Notes: generated by a model from the sequence alone, not told the origin. A stretch of 47,472 nt of DNA from an uncultured Oscillospiraceae bacterium (GCA_934462925.1 CAKSIT010000019.1:1-47472), one strand, 5' to 3'; positions 9,110 to 18,110 are shown, numbered from the stretch's first letter. Program-made: numbers and translations.

Positions 9110-10558
9110 ATGAAACCGAAAAATACTAAGAAATACAAGCTGCCCAAACCCACGAAAAAGCAGCGCGTGATGAACGCAGTTTACCTTGCGTGCGCGCTTG
9201 TAGCGTTTGAAACGATAGGGCTTATGTTCGTTATATTCCCGCGCACAACCTATAGTGAAAGCGAGAAGCGCGAGCTTAAGCAGTTCCCAGAGCTTACCGC
9301 GCAAAGCTGGTTCAGCGGCGAGTTTGCAAGCGACGTGAGCGAGTGGTTCAGCGACACCGTACCCATGCGCGACACTCTCACGGAAATGTCCGTAAGCCTG
9401 CGCGAGCTGCGCGGGTTCAGGCAGTCGGGCATAAAGCTGCACGGCGTCACCGCGCCAAAGCCGCAGGAAAGCAAGCCCGAGCCGTCAGCGACAACCGCGC
9501 CCGCAACCACAGCGCCCGAGCCTGCAAAGCCCGACGAATCCACACCGCAGCCCGAGCAGACAACGCAGACCACCACGCAGGGCAACCACGAAATAGACGC
9601 TGTCGAGCAGCCCATCGACGCGGACGACAACCGCACGATAATCAACAACGGCATTGCCGTTGTGGGAACGCGCGCGCTAATGCTCTACGGCGGTAATTTC
9701 TCCGTCGGCAAGGAGTACGCCGAGGTGATAAACAAGTACAAGGAAGCGCTCGGCGACGTCAACGTGTACAGCATGATAATCCCGACGTCCTGCGAGTTCT
9801 ACTCCCCCGCCGAGGTGCGCGCCTACTGCGGCAGCGAGCTTGACAACATCAACTACGTTATCGAGAACCTGCGCGACGACGTGCGCGCCGTGGACGTATA
9901 CACCACCCTTGCAAACCACACCAAAGAGGCCATTTACCTGCGTACCGACCACCACTGGGCCCCGCTCGGCGCGTATTACGCCGCAAAGGAGTTCGCAGCG
10001 GCTGCCGGCGTGCCTTACCTTGACATTTCTGAGTACGAGGAGCGTGTGGTGCATGACTATGTAGGGACGATGTACGCCTACAGCGAGGATATCGTGATAA
10101 AGAACAACCCCGAGGATTTTGTGTACTACGTGCCGAAAAACGTCGAGTACACCACAACCTACTACGAGTACGAGCTGACTGACGGCAAGATTACGGGAGC
10201 TTCCGCGCCCGAAACGGGCAACTTCTTTATAAAGTACAAGGACGGCAGCTCAATGGCGTACTGCACGTTCATGGGCGGCGACTCGAAAATAGTACACGTT
10301 GAAACGAACGCTGGTACGGGGCGCAGCCTGCTTATTCTTAAGGACAGCTACGGCAACGCGCTTCCCGGATATCTGTTCGGGTCGTTCGACAATATTTACG
10401 TTGTGGATATGCGCTACTTCACGCATAACATAGTTGATTACATCAAGGACAACGGCGTAACCGACGTGCTTTTCGCGAACAACGCGTTCCACGCCGCGAC
10501 AGCCTCAACGGTAACGTATTACAACAACTTCCTCACGCAGCAGGACTGGGGCTACTAA
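9110..10558 (+). CDS. DHHW-family protein (AlgX/AlgJ-like SGNH-type acetyltransferase)
   Basis: 482 residues. One membrane anchor near residues 20-42 is followed by an extracytoplasmic domain. A Pro/Thr/Glu-rich insert at about 115-165 splits the N-terminal part. The DHHW motif (RTDHHWAPLGAYYA, about residue 283) and the C-terminal ILKDSYGNALPGYL, which carries the probable Asp-Ser nucleophile region, match DHHW/AlgX-like proteins. These proteins pass acetyl groups from an AlgI-type MBOAT partner to an exported polysaccharide. GAGAGGTG precedes the ATG, and the gene is 10 bp behind the MBOAT gene, which supports joint action. Confidence 0.88.
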   Translation: MKPKNTKKYKLPKPTKKQRVMNAVYLACALVAFETIGLMFVIFPRTTYSESEKRELKQFPELTAQSWFSGEFASDVSEWFSDTVPMRDTLTEMSVSLRELRGFRQSGIKLHGVTAPKPQESKPEPSATTAPATTAPEPAKPDESTPQPEQTTQTTTQGNHEIDAVEQPIDADDNRTIINNGIAVVGTRALMLYGGNFSVGKEYAEVINKYKEALGDVNVYSMIIPTSCEFYSPAEVRAYCGSELDNINYVIENLRDDVRAVDVYTTLANHTKEAIYLRTDHHWAPLGAYYAAKEFAAAAGVPYLDISEYEERVVHDYVGTMYAYSEDIVIKNNPEDFVYYVPKNVEYTTTYYEYELTDGKITGASAPETGNFFIKYKDGSSMAYCTFMGGDSKIVHVETNAGTGRSLLILKDSYGNALPGYLFGSFDNIYVVDMRYFTHNIVDYIKDNGVTDVLFANNAFHAATASTVTYYNNFLTQQDWGY

Positions 10559-10574
10559 GCTCTGCATAATAACA

Positions 10575-10606
10575 ATAATCCCCCTGTTTTTTCGCAGGGG
10601 GATTAT
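10575..10606 (+). terminator. Hairpin after the MBOAT-DHHW operon
   Basis: ATAATCCCCCTG pairs perfectly with CAGGGGGATTAT around an 8-nt loop, 16 bp after the stop codon. There is no T run on either strand, so it may be a weak terminator or a transcript-end stabiliser. Confidence 0.6.
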
Positions 10607-10629
10607 CTATCGGGAAAGTATCCTTAATA

Positions 10630-10918
10630 GGCTTACGAGCCACCTAAATTCGGGCGAGGAGCGTTCAGATTCTAGGAATCAAAACAACGGCAAGGCAAAG
10701 GTTGCCCTTAGCTGCCCAGCTTTGGGACAAACGCCAAAAAGCCCTCATAGCCTTACGAGCAACCCAAATTCGGGTGAGGAGCGTTCAGATTCTAGGAATC
10801 AAAACAACGGCAAGGCAAAGGTTGCCCTTAGTTGCCCAGCTTTGGGACAAACGCCAAAAAGCCCTCATAGCCTTACGAGCAACCCAAATTCGGGTGAGAA
10901 GCGTTCAGCTTCTAGGAA
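10630..10918. repeat. 120-bp tandem repeat, about 2.4 copies
   Basis: Units begin at about 10630, 10750 and 10870 with an exact 120-bp period; the third is cut short where it runs into the structured element at 10886-10996. Copies one and two are almost identical. Each unit holds the left part of the structured element (AAATTCGGG, GAGGAGCGTTCAG, CTAGGAA) but lacks its right half. No credible ORF. Confidence 0.85.
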
Positions 10919-10996
10919 ACGGTATTTCGGCAAGGCTTTGTGCCTGCCGAAATACCGTTGACGACGAAGATGAGCGCTTATCGCCCGAATTTTTTT
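10886..10996 (+). ncRNA. Candidate structured RNA, copy 1
   Basis: The outer helix pairs the 18 bases from 10886 (AAATTCGGG...AAGCG) with CGCTTATCGCCCGAATTT near 10973-10991: 17 of 18 pair, with one G-A mismatch inside a GAGAA/TTATC step. Inside lie a short CTTC/GAAG helix, an internal loop TAGGAA/TGACGAC, and a perfect inner helix (ACGGTATTTCGGCA with its complement). Seven T follow the outer helix, so on the plus strand it ends like an intrinsic terminator. Copy 2 at 31005-31178 keeps the loops and the G-A mismatch while most helix bases change together. The T run overlaps the stop codon of the opposing purH-like gene. No promoter is obvious for this copy. Identity unknown; a palindromic mobile repeat is the alternative. 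Confidence 0.55.
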
Positions 10997-12173
10997 AGTG
11001 GTGGAATAGGCGGATTCCCGTAAATGCCATTGCTATGTTGTATTTGTCGCAGGTTTCGATAACGTTGTCGTCGCGGATTGAGCCGCCCGGCTGCGCAATG
11101 TACTCAACGCCGCTGCGGTGCGCTCTCTCAATGTTGTCGCCGAACGGGAAGAACGCGTCAGAGCCGAGCGCTACGCCCTTCATGGTGTCGAGCCATGCGC
11201 GCTTCTCCTCGCGGGTGAATATCTCGGGCTTTACCTTGAAGAGCCTCTGCCACGCGCCCTCGGCAAGCACGTCCATGTAGTCCTCGCCGATGTAGTTGTC
11301 GATTGCGTTGTCGCGGTCAGCACGGCGGATATCGTCAACAAACTGCAGCCCCATTACCTTGGGGGACTGGCGCAGATACCAGTTGTCCGCCTTCTGCCCT
11401 GCAAGGCGCGTGCAATGAATGCGCGACTGCTGCCCCGCGCCGATACCGATAGCCTGCCCGCCGCAAGCGTACGCCACGGAGTTTGACTGCGTGTACTTAA
11501 GCGTGATAAGCGCTATAGCAAGGTCATGCTGCGCGGAAAGCGGTATCTCCTTGTTCTTGGTGGGGCGGTTTGCAAAAAGCTCCTCGTTAATCACAAGCTC
11601 GTTTCTGCCCTGCTCAAAGGTTATGCCGTAAACCTGCTTGCGCTCGATGGGGTCGGGCGTGTAGTTCGGGTCTATCTTGATTATGTTGTAAGTTCCCCTG
11701 CGCTTGGACTTTAGTATCTCGAGCGCGTCGTCGTCGTAGCCGGGGGCGATTATGCCGTCGGATACCTCGCGCTGTATTATTCTCGCGGTGGAAGCGTCGC
11801 ACACGTCGGACAGCGCGATAAAGTCGCCGTAGCTGCTCATTCTGTCAGCGCCGCGCGCCCTTGCGTATGCGCAGGCAAGCGGGGACAGCTCGCCGAGGTC
11901 GTCTACCCAGTAAATCTTGGCGAGCGTTTCTGAAAGCGGCAGGCCTATTGCAGCGCCCGCAGGCGATACGTGCTTAAAGGAAGTCGCGGCGGGATAACCC
12001 GTAGCCGCCTTAAGCTCCTTTACAAGCTGCCAGCCGTTAAATGCGTCCATAAAGTTGATGTAGCCGGGTTTGCCGTTAAGCACCTCAATGGGCAGGTCCG
12101 CGCCGTTCGCCATAAAAATGCGCGAGGGCTTCTGGTTGGGGTTGCAGCCGTACTTTAACTCCAGTTCGTTCAT
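10995..12173 (-). CDS. purH: Stand-alone AICAR formyltransferase (PurH C-terminal domain type)
   Basis: 392 residues, all of it the phosphoribosylaminoimidazolecarboxamide formyltransferase domain; the N-terminal IMP cyclohydrolase (MGS-like) domain of bifunctional PurH is absent. Visible motifs include SFKHVSPAGAA with the catalytic Lys-His, QSNSVAYACGGQAIGIGAGQQSR, and SDAFFPFGDNIERA. It transfers formyl from 10-formyl-THF to AICAR, the ninth step of IMP synthesis. It lies 13 bp after the PurO-type cyclohydrolase gene, which supplies the missing last step. Last gene of the operon. AAAGGAG precedes the start. Confidence 0.93.
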   Translation of the reverse strand: MNELELKYGCNPNQKPSRIFMANGADLPIEVLNGKPGYINFMDAFNGWQLVKELKAATGYPAATSFKHVSPAGAAIGLPLSETLAKIYWVDDLGELSPLACAYARARGADRMSSYGDFIALSDVCDASTARIIQREVSDGIIAPGYDDDALEILKSKRRGTYNIIKIDPNYTPDPIERKQVYGITFEQGRNELVINEELFANRPTKNKEIPLSAQHDLAIALITLKYTQSNSVAYACGGQAIGIGAGQQSRIHCTRLAGQKADNWYLRQSPKVMGLQFVDDIRRADRDNAIDNYIGEDYMDVLAEGAWQRLFKVKPEIFTREEKRAWLDTMKGVALGSDAFFPFGDNIERAHRSGVEYIAQPGGSIRDDNVIETCDKYNIAMAFTGIRLFHH

Positions 12174-12186
12174 CGTTCGTTCTCCT

Positions 12187-12921
12187 TTACACGTTCCTGT
12201 TTACTATGCGGGATTCGTACTTGCCGGTTTCCAGGTCGATATAGCGCGTGAAAAGCGACACCTTGTTATCGGCGTTCAGGTTGTCCCACACAAACGCCGT
12301 GAAAGCGTCTATATCCATCTCGGGGATAAGCACGTTCTTAGGCTCGCCCTCAAAGCTCGGCAGCCTGCGAACGCCGCTGCATTCGCACTCGTCGCCCGCG
12401 TAGGTGTGGATAAAGCTGCCCTTTCCGTTCGCGGGGTCGCTGTAGGCAAAGGTGTACCTGCGGCAGGAGGAGGGGTCGCCGTCGGCGCTCTTAAGTATCG
12501 ACATTGCGTAGTTCATGCCGCCCTTTTCCGCGTGGACTATACCCGAAATGCGGGGGGTGTAGTTGGGGCAGTCATCCTCAAACTCGCGCGTGCGCAGCGA
12601 CTGCTCAAAGGTGAGCTGCCTGTCCATGCACTCGTAAATAGTGTCGGTCTGGTCGCCGTTGGTTACTATCGTCTTGTTGCCGAGAACGCGCACGGGCGCG
12701 TATATGATAAGGTGCGGGTCTACCATTTTCGTCGGGTCGAACGCCTGCGTGCGTATCCCCTCGCCGTCCTCAACGAAAACGCGGTTGCGGCTGTTCTCGC
12801 TTCTGCCCATGATGAAGTAGGCGATTACCGCCTTTTTCCCGTCCGCAGACCTGCCGATAACAATGCCCCTGCCGTGGTATGCAAGGGAATTAAGCTCCTT
12901 GTCAAGTGTGATGTAGTCCAT
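12187..12921 (-). CDS. purO: PurO-type IMP cyclohydrolase
   Basis: 244 residues resembling the PF07826 family first known from archaeal PurO: YHGRGIVIGRS near the N-terminus, AYFIMGRSENSRNRVF, and a C-terminal half with GMNYAMSILKSADG. It closes the ring of FAICAR to form IMP, replacing the N-terminal half of bifunctional PurH, and its place directly before the free AICAR transformylase gene fits that. AGGAGG precedes the ATG. Confidence in the family is good; enzyme activity is inferred from family and context. Confidence 0.88.
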   Translation of the reverse strand: MDYITLDKELNSLAYHGRGIVIGRSADGKKAVIAYFIMGRSENSRNRVFVEDGEGIRTQAFDPTKMVDPHLIIYAPVRVLGNKTIVTNGDQTDTIYECMDRQLTFEQSLRTREFEDDCPNYTPRISGIVHAEKGGMNYAMSILKSADGDPSSCRRYTFAYSDPANGKGSFIHTYAGDECECSGVRRLPSFEGEPKNVLIPEMDIDAFTAFVWDNLNADNKVSLFTRYIDLETGKYESRIVNRNV

Positions 12922-12933
12922 TTTATCCTCCTG

Positions 12934-13077
12934 TTATACCGTACCGAGATAACATCTTGTGATATTCGGCACGGTTATCATTCCGTCCTTGCCGTACCTG
13001 TCGAAAAGCTCCGAAAGCGCCGCGCGCAGCGGCTCGTAATTTTCCTCGCCCTGCCGCTGAACATTTCCTCGTTCACG
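12934..13077 (-). pseudogene. In-frame continuation after the purN stop (decayed C-terminus)
   Basis: After the purN TGA the same frame stays open for 48 codons to a TAA at 12934-12936 and reads a protein-like tail (GEENYEPLRAALSELFDRYG... ending CYLGTV). The ~12 codons directly after the TGA look wrong in this frame but protein-like in the next one (GRDVNEEMFSG). One extra base near 13082 and one missing base near 13045 would join all three parts into a single ORF. It has no start codon or ribosome-binding site of its own. Confidence 0.5.
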
Positions 13078-14187
13078 TCACGCCCACGCGTAGTTGCCGC
13101 TTTTTTTGCGCAGGCGGTCGTTCCACGGCGACACGCCAAGGTACTCGCCGACATACACCGGCTCGTTATCACGCACAGCCCACTCCACGGACAGGTCGGG
13201 CACGTCCGTAAAGGTGAGCCTTACGCTGTACGCTGCGGGCGATTCCTCGTCGGGCAGCAGGTCGTGCGCGTATGCCGTGAGCGCCGCGGGCTGCAAATGC
13301 TCCCGCACGTTTTCGGGCGTTATCTCGCACTCAATGTCGAACGCGTCCGCATTTTCCGCGATAACGTCGCGCAGGTACTCCGCCGAAGCCGCATAAAGCC
13401 CGCGCAGCAGCTCATCGGGCAGCCGCTCGAAGCTTTCAGCGCAGCGCCTAAGCAGCTCCTCGCCCGTTTTCTTGCCGAGAAGCTCAACGCCGCACCCGTA
13501 TCTCTCGGAATAAAGCGTGCCGCCAAGCGCGCCGTAATAACCGCTCTCGGTTATCTCCACCCTGCTTTTTATCACGGTCACGCCGTTCTCAACGGCTATC
13601 CTGTCCTCGCAGAAAAGCGACACCGCCTGCGGAAGTATCTTCCACTCTGCCTGCTCCATAATGCGCCGCTGTAGCGTTTCGGGCGTGTCGCCCTGCTCCA
13701 CCGCAACCGCCTTTTGCAGGATTATCGGCCCTGCGTCGCACTCCGCCGTAACGAAATGCACCGTAGCGCCCGATACCTTTACGCCCTTTGCAAGCGCCGC
13801 TTCATGCACGTGCAGCCCGTAGAAGCCCTTGCCGCAGAAGCTCGGGATAAGCGCGGGGTGAACGTTTATCATCTTGTTCGGAAACGCGCTGCACACCTGC
13901 TCGTCGAGTATCGTCATAAACCCCGCGTACACCACAAGGTCGGCCTGTTCCTCAATCAGCGCGCCGCGCATTGCAGCGCTGTACGCCGCCGCGTCCGCAT
14001 AGTCCTTTCTCGGCAGAACGCGCGTTCTTATACCGTTTTCCGCCGCCCGTACAAGCGCGTAGGCGTCCGCCTTTGAGGAGATAACGCACTTTATCCTGCC
14101 GCCGTTAATCTCCCCGCGCTTCTGCGCGTTTATGAGCGCCTGTAGATTTGTGCCGCCGCCCGACACCAGCACAACTATGTTTTTCAT
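13078..14187 (-). CDS. purN: Phosphoribosylglycinamide formyltransferase with C-terminal extension
   Basis: 369 residues. Residues 1-195 are a full PurN: VLVSGGGTNLQALI, the NMINVHPALIPSF segment with catalytic Asn and His, GATVHFVTAECDAGPII with the catalytic Asp, and QAEWKILPQAV. It formylates GAR using 10-formyl-THF, the third step of purine synthesis. Residues about 200-369 form an extra domain not found in ordinary PurN (about 190-210 aa), with mixed alpha/beta character; I do not recognise it with certainty. The frame seems to have continued past the present stop (see 12934-13077), so the extension may be longer in relatives. GGAGGGG precedes the start; it sits 65 bp after purM. Confidence 0.9.
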   Translation of the reverse strand: MKNIVVLVSGGGTNLQALINAQKRGEINGGRIKCVISSKADAYALVRAAENGIRTRVLPRKDYADAAAYSAAMRGALIEEQADLVVYAGFMTILDEQVCSAFPNKMINVHPALIPSFCGKGFYGLHVHEAALAKGVKVSGATVHFVTAECDAGPIILQKAVAVEQGDTPETLQRRIMEQAEWKILPQAVSLFCEDRIAVENGVTVIKSRVEITESGYYGALGGTLYSERYGCGVELLGKKTGEELLRRCAESFERLPDELLRGLYAASAEYLRDVIAENADAFDIECEITPENVREHLQPAALTAYAHDLLPDEESPAAYSVRLTFTDVPDLSVEWAVRDNEPVYVGEYLGVSPWNDRLRKKSGNYAWA

Positions 14188-14252
14188 TGCCGCCCCTCCG
14201 TTAAAGCCGCACAGCCGCCCGCGGTTTGCCCGTATGCGGCTGTGGTGTGGAA

Positions 14253-15287
14253 TTATCCGATGATAACGCCCTCGCTGCTCTCGACAGTTTCGCCGATAAC
14301 GTAAGCGTTCTCGCCGTTTGCCTTGAGTATCTCTACCGTTCTCTGCGCGTCCGCCTTGTCAACTACAAGCGCCATGCCAATGCCCATGTTGAACGTGTTG
14401 TACATATCATGCTCGGGTATGCCGCCCTCGCGCTGAATGAGCTTGAATATCGCGGGAACATCATAGCTCGCCTTGTCTATCTTCGCGGCAATGCCCTCGG
14501 GCAGCGCGCGCGGAATGTTCTCGTAAAAGCCGCCGCCCGTGATGTGCGATATGGACTTTACGTCTACCTTAGAAAGCAGGTCGAGAACGGGCTTTACGTA
14601 TATCTTTGTAGGCGTAAGCAGCGACTCGCCGAGCGACATACCAAGCTCGGGATAGAAGCTCTTAAGGTTCTGCTCGTTGATGTTGAACACCTTTCTTACA
14701 AGCGAGAAGCCGTTGGAGTGAACGCCGCTCGAAGCAATGCCCACGATAGCGTCGCCCGCCTTGATTTTGCTGCTGTCGAGCATCTTGTCCTTGTCTACAA
14801 CGCCTGTTGCATAACCCGCAACGTCGTACTCGTCAACGGGATAGAAGCCCGGCATTTCCGCGGTTTCGCCGCCGACGAGCGCGCAGCCCGCCTGCACGCA
14901 GCCCTCCGCAACGCCGCTTACTATGTCCGCAACAAGCTCCGGTACGTTCTTGCCGAGCGCAATGTAGTCGAGGAAGATAAGGGGCTTTGCGCCGCAGCAG
15001 ATTATGTCGTTAACGCACATTGCAACGGCGTCAATGCCTATTGTGTTGTGCTTGTTCATCAGGAACGCGAGCTTTAGCTTCGTGCCAACGCCGTCCGTGC
15101 CGCTTACGAGAACGGGGTGCTTTATCCCCGTCAGGTCAGGCTCGAACAGCCCGCCAAAGCCGCCTATCCCCGAAATGCACCCGGGTATCTCGGTGCGCTT
15201 TATGTGCTTTTTCATCAGGCGTACGCCCTCATAGCCTGCGGTAACGTCAACGCCCGCCGCCTTGTAGCTTTCGCTGAAACTTTTCAT
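14253..15287 (-). CDS. purM: Phosphoribosylformylglycinamidine cyclo-ligase (AIR synthetase)
   Basis: 344 residues, the usual length. The signature motifs are all present: [13 protein letters not shown] (ATP-binding N-terminal segment), [26 protein letters not shown], and [16 protein letters not shown]. The enzyme uses ATP to close FGAM to AIR in the cytoplasm. Fourth gene of the purine operon. AAGGAAGG lies upstream of the ATG. Confidence 0.97.
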   Translation of the reverse strand: MKSFSESYKAAGVDVTAGYEGVRLMKKHIKRTEIPGCISGIGGFGGLFEPDLTGIKHPVLVSGTDGVGTKLKLAFLMNKHNTIGIDAVAMCVNDIICCGAKPLIFLDYIALGKNVPELVADIVSGVAEGCVQAGCALVGGETAEMPGFYPVDEYDVAGYATGVVDKDKMLDSSKIKAGDAIVGIASSGVHSNGFSLVRKVFNINEQNLKSFYPELGMSLGESLLTPTKIYVKPVLDLLSKVDVKSISHITGGGFYENIPRALPEGIAAKIDKASYDVPAIFKLIQREGGIPEHDMYNTFNMGIGMALVVDKADAQRTVEILKANGENAYVIGETVESSEGVIIG

Positions 15288-15339
15288 GATAAACCTTCCT
15301 TGTGATTATTCTGCCCTGTAAAGCCGCCCGTAAGCGCGC

Positions 15340-16764
15340 TTATTCGTCAAACTTCATCTCAAACTTGTCCTTGGGTATCTCGCGCGGCACATCTATCGGG
15401 TAATTGCCCGTAAAGCATCCCGTGCAGAACCCGCACGAGGCGTTCTCCGCAAGCTTTACAACGCTCTCGGTGCTTAAAAAGCCGAGGGAATCCACGCCGA
15501 TTATCTGCGCTATCTCCTCAACCGTGTGCTTGTTTGCGATAAGGTTCTCCTTGCTGTCTATGTCCGTACCGAAAAAGCACTCGCTTATAAACGGCGGCGA
15601 GGATATCCTCATGTGTATCTCTTTCGCGCCCGCGTGCCGCAGCAGCTTTACCACCTTTGCGGAGGTAGTGCCGCGCACAATGCTGTCGTCAACAAGAACT
15701 ACGCGCTTGCCCTCTACCGTTTCGCGCAGGGCGTTGAGCTTTATGCGCACGGAGTTTTCGCGCATACCCTGCGAGGGCTGTATGAACGTTCTGCCTATGT
15801 AGCGGTTCTTCACAAAGCCTATGCCGTAGGGAATGCCGCTCGTCTGCGCAAAGCCGAGCGCCGCGTCAAGCCCGCTGTCGGGGCAGCCTATAACCACGTC
15901 CGCCTGCACGGGGTGTTCAAGCGCTAAAAAATTGCCCGCGCGGATACGCGCCCTGTGTACGCTCGCGCCCTCGATAACGCTGTCGGGCCGCGCGAAGTAT
16001 ATGTACTCGAACACGCACATAGAGCTTTTCTGCCCGCAGTGCGTGCGAATGCTCTGCAGGCCCTTGTCGTCTATTACAAGTATCTCGCCGGGTTCGATGT
16101 CGCGCACGAACTCTGCGCCTATGCTGTCAAGCGCGCAGGTTTCGCTCGCTACAACGTAGCCATCCCCCTCGGGAAGCTCCCCGAGAACGAGCGGGCGGAA
16201 GCCCTGAGGGTCGCGTGCGGCAATAAGCTTTTTCGGCGACATTATGCAAAGCGAGTACGCCCCGCGAATGCGGTTCATCGCCTTTTCCACCGCCTCCTGT
16301 ATAGAGCCGCTGTGAATGCGCTCGTGCGTTATGGCGTAGGAAATTACCTCCGTGTCGCTTGTGCTGTGGAATATCGCGCCCTGCATTTCAAACTCGCGGC
16401 GCAGGTCGAGAGCGTTAATAAGGTTGCCGTTGTGCGCAATGGCGAGCGCGCCTTTCATATGGCGCACCACCATGGGCTGGCAGTTTGCGGTGTTAACGTT
16501 GCCCGTGGTGGAATAGCGGACGTGTCCTACCGCTATCCTGCCGTCCGCGAACTCGTCGAGAACGCGCTTTGTGAACACCTCGTTCACAAGCCCCAGCCCC
16601 TTGTGGGTCTGAAATACGCCGCGGTCGTTCACAACAATGCCGCAGCTTTCCTGCCCCCTGTGCTGAAGCGCGTAAAGCCCGAAATAAACCGACGAAGCAA
16701 CGTTGCAGGGCTTGTTTGTATATATGCCGAAAACGCCGCATTCCTCATGGATACTGTTTAGCAT
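15340..16764 (-). CDS. purF: Amidophosphoribosyltransferase (Fe-S type)
   Basis: 474 residues. The N-terminal Ntn-type glutaminase starts with MLNSIHEECGVFGIY, where the second Cys is the expected catalytic residue exposed by propeptide cleavage. The PRPP site reads VVLVDDSIVRGTTS. Cysteines at the Bacillus-type cluster positions are kept (CVFEYIYF, ISECFFG and CGFCTGC), which predicts a [4Fe-4S] cluster and oxygen sensitivity, in keeping with an anaerobe. It catalyses the first committed step: PRPP plus glutamine to phosphoribosylamine. It lies between purC and purM; AAAGGGG precedes the start. Confidence 0.97.
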   Translation of the reverse strand: MLNSIHEECGVFGIYTNKPCNVASSVYFGLYALQHRGQESCGIVVNDRGVFQTHKGLGLVNEVFTKRVLDEFADGRIAVGHVRYSTTGNVNTANCQPMVVRHMKGALAIAHNGNLINALDLRREFEMQGAIFHSTSDTEVISYAITHERIHSGSIQEAVEKAMNRIRGAYSLCIMSPKKLIAARDPQGFRPLVLGELPEGDGYVVASETCALDSIGAEFVRDIEPGEILVIDDKGLQSIRTHCGQKSSMCVFEYIYFARPDSVIEGASVHRARIRAGNFLALEHPVQADVVIGCPDSGLDAALGFAQTSGIPYGIGFVKNRYIGRTFIQPSQGMRENSVRIKLNALRETVEGKRVVLVDDSIVRGTTSAKVVKLLRHAGAKEIHMRISSPPFISECFFGTDIDSKENLIANKHTVEEIAQIIGVDSLGFLSTESVVKLAENASCGFCTGCFTGNYPIDVPREIPKDKFEMKFDE

Positions 16765-16785
16765 TCTGTCCCCTTTCTGGCTTTA

Positions 16786-17496
16786 TCAGCCGAAAAGACG
16801 GTGCATGACCTCGTTGTATGCGTCCTCAACGCCGCCCATATCCCTGCGGAAGCGGTCCTTGTCAAGCTTCTCATGCGTGGTGGAATCCCAGAAGCGGCAG
16901 GTGTCGGGCGAAATCTCGTCCGCAAGCAGTATCTGCCCGTGGAAGCGGCCGAACTCTATCTTAAAGTCGATAAGGTCGATGTTGAGCTTCTTGAAGAAGC
17001 CGAGCATGAACTCGTTCACCTTGAACGCGTACTTGGAAATGGTGTCAATCTCCTCCTGCGTTGCAAGGTCAAGGCCGAGCGCATAGTAGCTGTTGATGAA
17101 CGGGTCGCCCAGCTCGTCGCACTTGTAGCTGAACTCGAGCGTGGGGGTCTTGAGCGGCGTACCCTCCGCAATGCCGAGCTTCTTGGAGAAGCTGCCTGCT
17201 GCAACGTTTCTTACGATAACCTCGAGCGGTACTATCTCAACCTTTTTAACAAGCGTTTCGCGGTCGTTAAGCTCCTTTACAAGGTGGGTGGGAATGCCCT
17301 CCTTTTCGAGAAGCCCGAACATATAGTTCGTCATTCTGTTGTTAATAACGCCCTTGCCCGTGATTGTGCCTTTTTTCTCGCCGTTGAACGCCGTGGCGTC
17401 ATCCTTATAGGATACGATAACGTAGTCGGGGTTTTCGGTTGCGAAAACCTTCTTTGCCTTGCCCTCGTAAAGCTGCTCGCACTTTGTGTACTCCAT
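16786..17496 (-). CDS. purC: SAICAR synthetase
   Basis: 236 residues, normal for the family. KLYEGKAK-type opening ([11 protein letters not shown]), [42 protein letters not shown] and [16 protein letters not shown] are all classic PurC motifs for ATP and CAIR binding. It joins aspartate to CAIR. Second gene of the operon, 63 bp after purE; AAAGGAG precedes the ATG. Confidence 0.97.
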   Translation of the reverse strand: MEYTKCEQLYEGKAKKVFATENPDYVIVSYKDDATAFNGEKKGTITGKGVINNRMTNYMFGLLEKEGIPTHLVKELNDRETLVKKVEIVPLEVIVRNVAAGSFSKKLGIAEGTPLKTPTLEFSYKCDELGDPFINSYYALGLDLATQEEIDTISKYAFKVNEFMLGFFKKLNIDLIDFKIEFGRFHGQILLADEISPDTCRFWDSTTHEKLDKDRFRRDMGGVEDAYNEVMHRLFG

Positions 17497-17559
17497 GATG
17501 TGTTCTCCTTTGCTCTGATATGTTTCTTACGCAGGTCGTTTATCGGTCTGCGTTTTGGG

Positions 17560-18063
17560 TCAGATTTCCTTTGCGGACTGCTGCATTTTCCTGTCCGCTT
17601 CAAGGTTCTTCTCGTTCTGCCTGCGCCTGAAATCGGCGAGCTTCTGCGTAAGCTCCGCGTCGCCGAGCGCCAGTATCTGCGCTGCGAGGTGTCCCGCGTT
17701 CGCAGCCGCGTCGATGCCTACCGTTGCCACAGGCACTCCCGGCGGCATCATAACCGACGAAAGCAGCGCGTCCACGCCCTCGAGCGCCTTTGCCTTAACG
17801 GGTATTGCAATAACGGGGAGCGTTGTGTTGCCCGCGATAGCGCCCGCAAGGTGCGCCGCCATTCCCGCTGCGGCAATGATTACGCCAAAGCCGTTGTCAG
17901 CGGCGCTGCGCGCAAACTCCGCCACCTGCACGGGCGAGCGGTGCGCGGACAGAACGCGCATCTCAAACGGTATGCCGAACTCCTTAAGCACCTCTCCCGC
18001 CTTTCTCACAACGGGAAAATCGCTGTCGCTGCCCATTATTACCGCGACTTTTTTCTGTGACAT
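17560..18063 (-). CDS. purE: N5-carboxyaminoimidazole ribonucleotide mutase
   Basis: 167 residues from the chosen start. MGSDSDFPV, SAHRSP (catalytic His) and IIAAAGMAAHLAGAIAG identify class I PurE, which shifts the carboxyl group of N5-CAIR to give CAIR. The ATG at 18061-18063 is preferred because AAAGGA lies 9 bp upstream; the ATG at 18081 overlaps that site and lacks one of its own. First gene of the purine operon, preceded by a leader with an intrinsic terminator. The purK, purD, purL and purB genes are not in the window. Confidence 0.95.
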   Translation of the reverse strand: MSQKKVAVIMGSDSDFPVVRKAGEVLKEFGIPFEMRVLSAHRSPVQVAEFARSAADNGFGVIIAAAGMAAHLAGAIAGNTTLPVIAIPVKAKALEGVDALLSSVMMPPGVPVATVGIDAAANAGHLAAQILALGDAELTQKLADFRRRQNEKNLEADRKMQQSAKEI

Positions 18064-18082
18064 ATCGACCATTCCTTTCAAA

Positions 18083-18110
18083 TAAAAAATAGCTGTATGG
18101 GTATACAGCT
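18083..18110 (-). terminator. Intrinsic terminator inside the pur leader (attenuator)
   Basis: On the minus strand AGCTGTAT and ATACAGCT form a perfect 8-bp stem with a 4-nt loop and are followed by ATTTTTTATT. It lies between the promoter and the purE start, about 20 bp before the ATG, so it can only act as a conditional stop. Confidence 0.75.

Noticed and set aside
10620..10920. CRISPR array
   Set aside because: The 120-bp period with near-identical full units has no repeat-spacer structure, and no cas gene is in the window.
12070..13674. 534-codon plus-strand ORF opposite purO and purN
   Set aside because: Shadow of well-supported purine genes; no recognisable motif, and it crosses two intergenic gaps.
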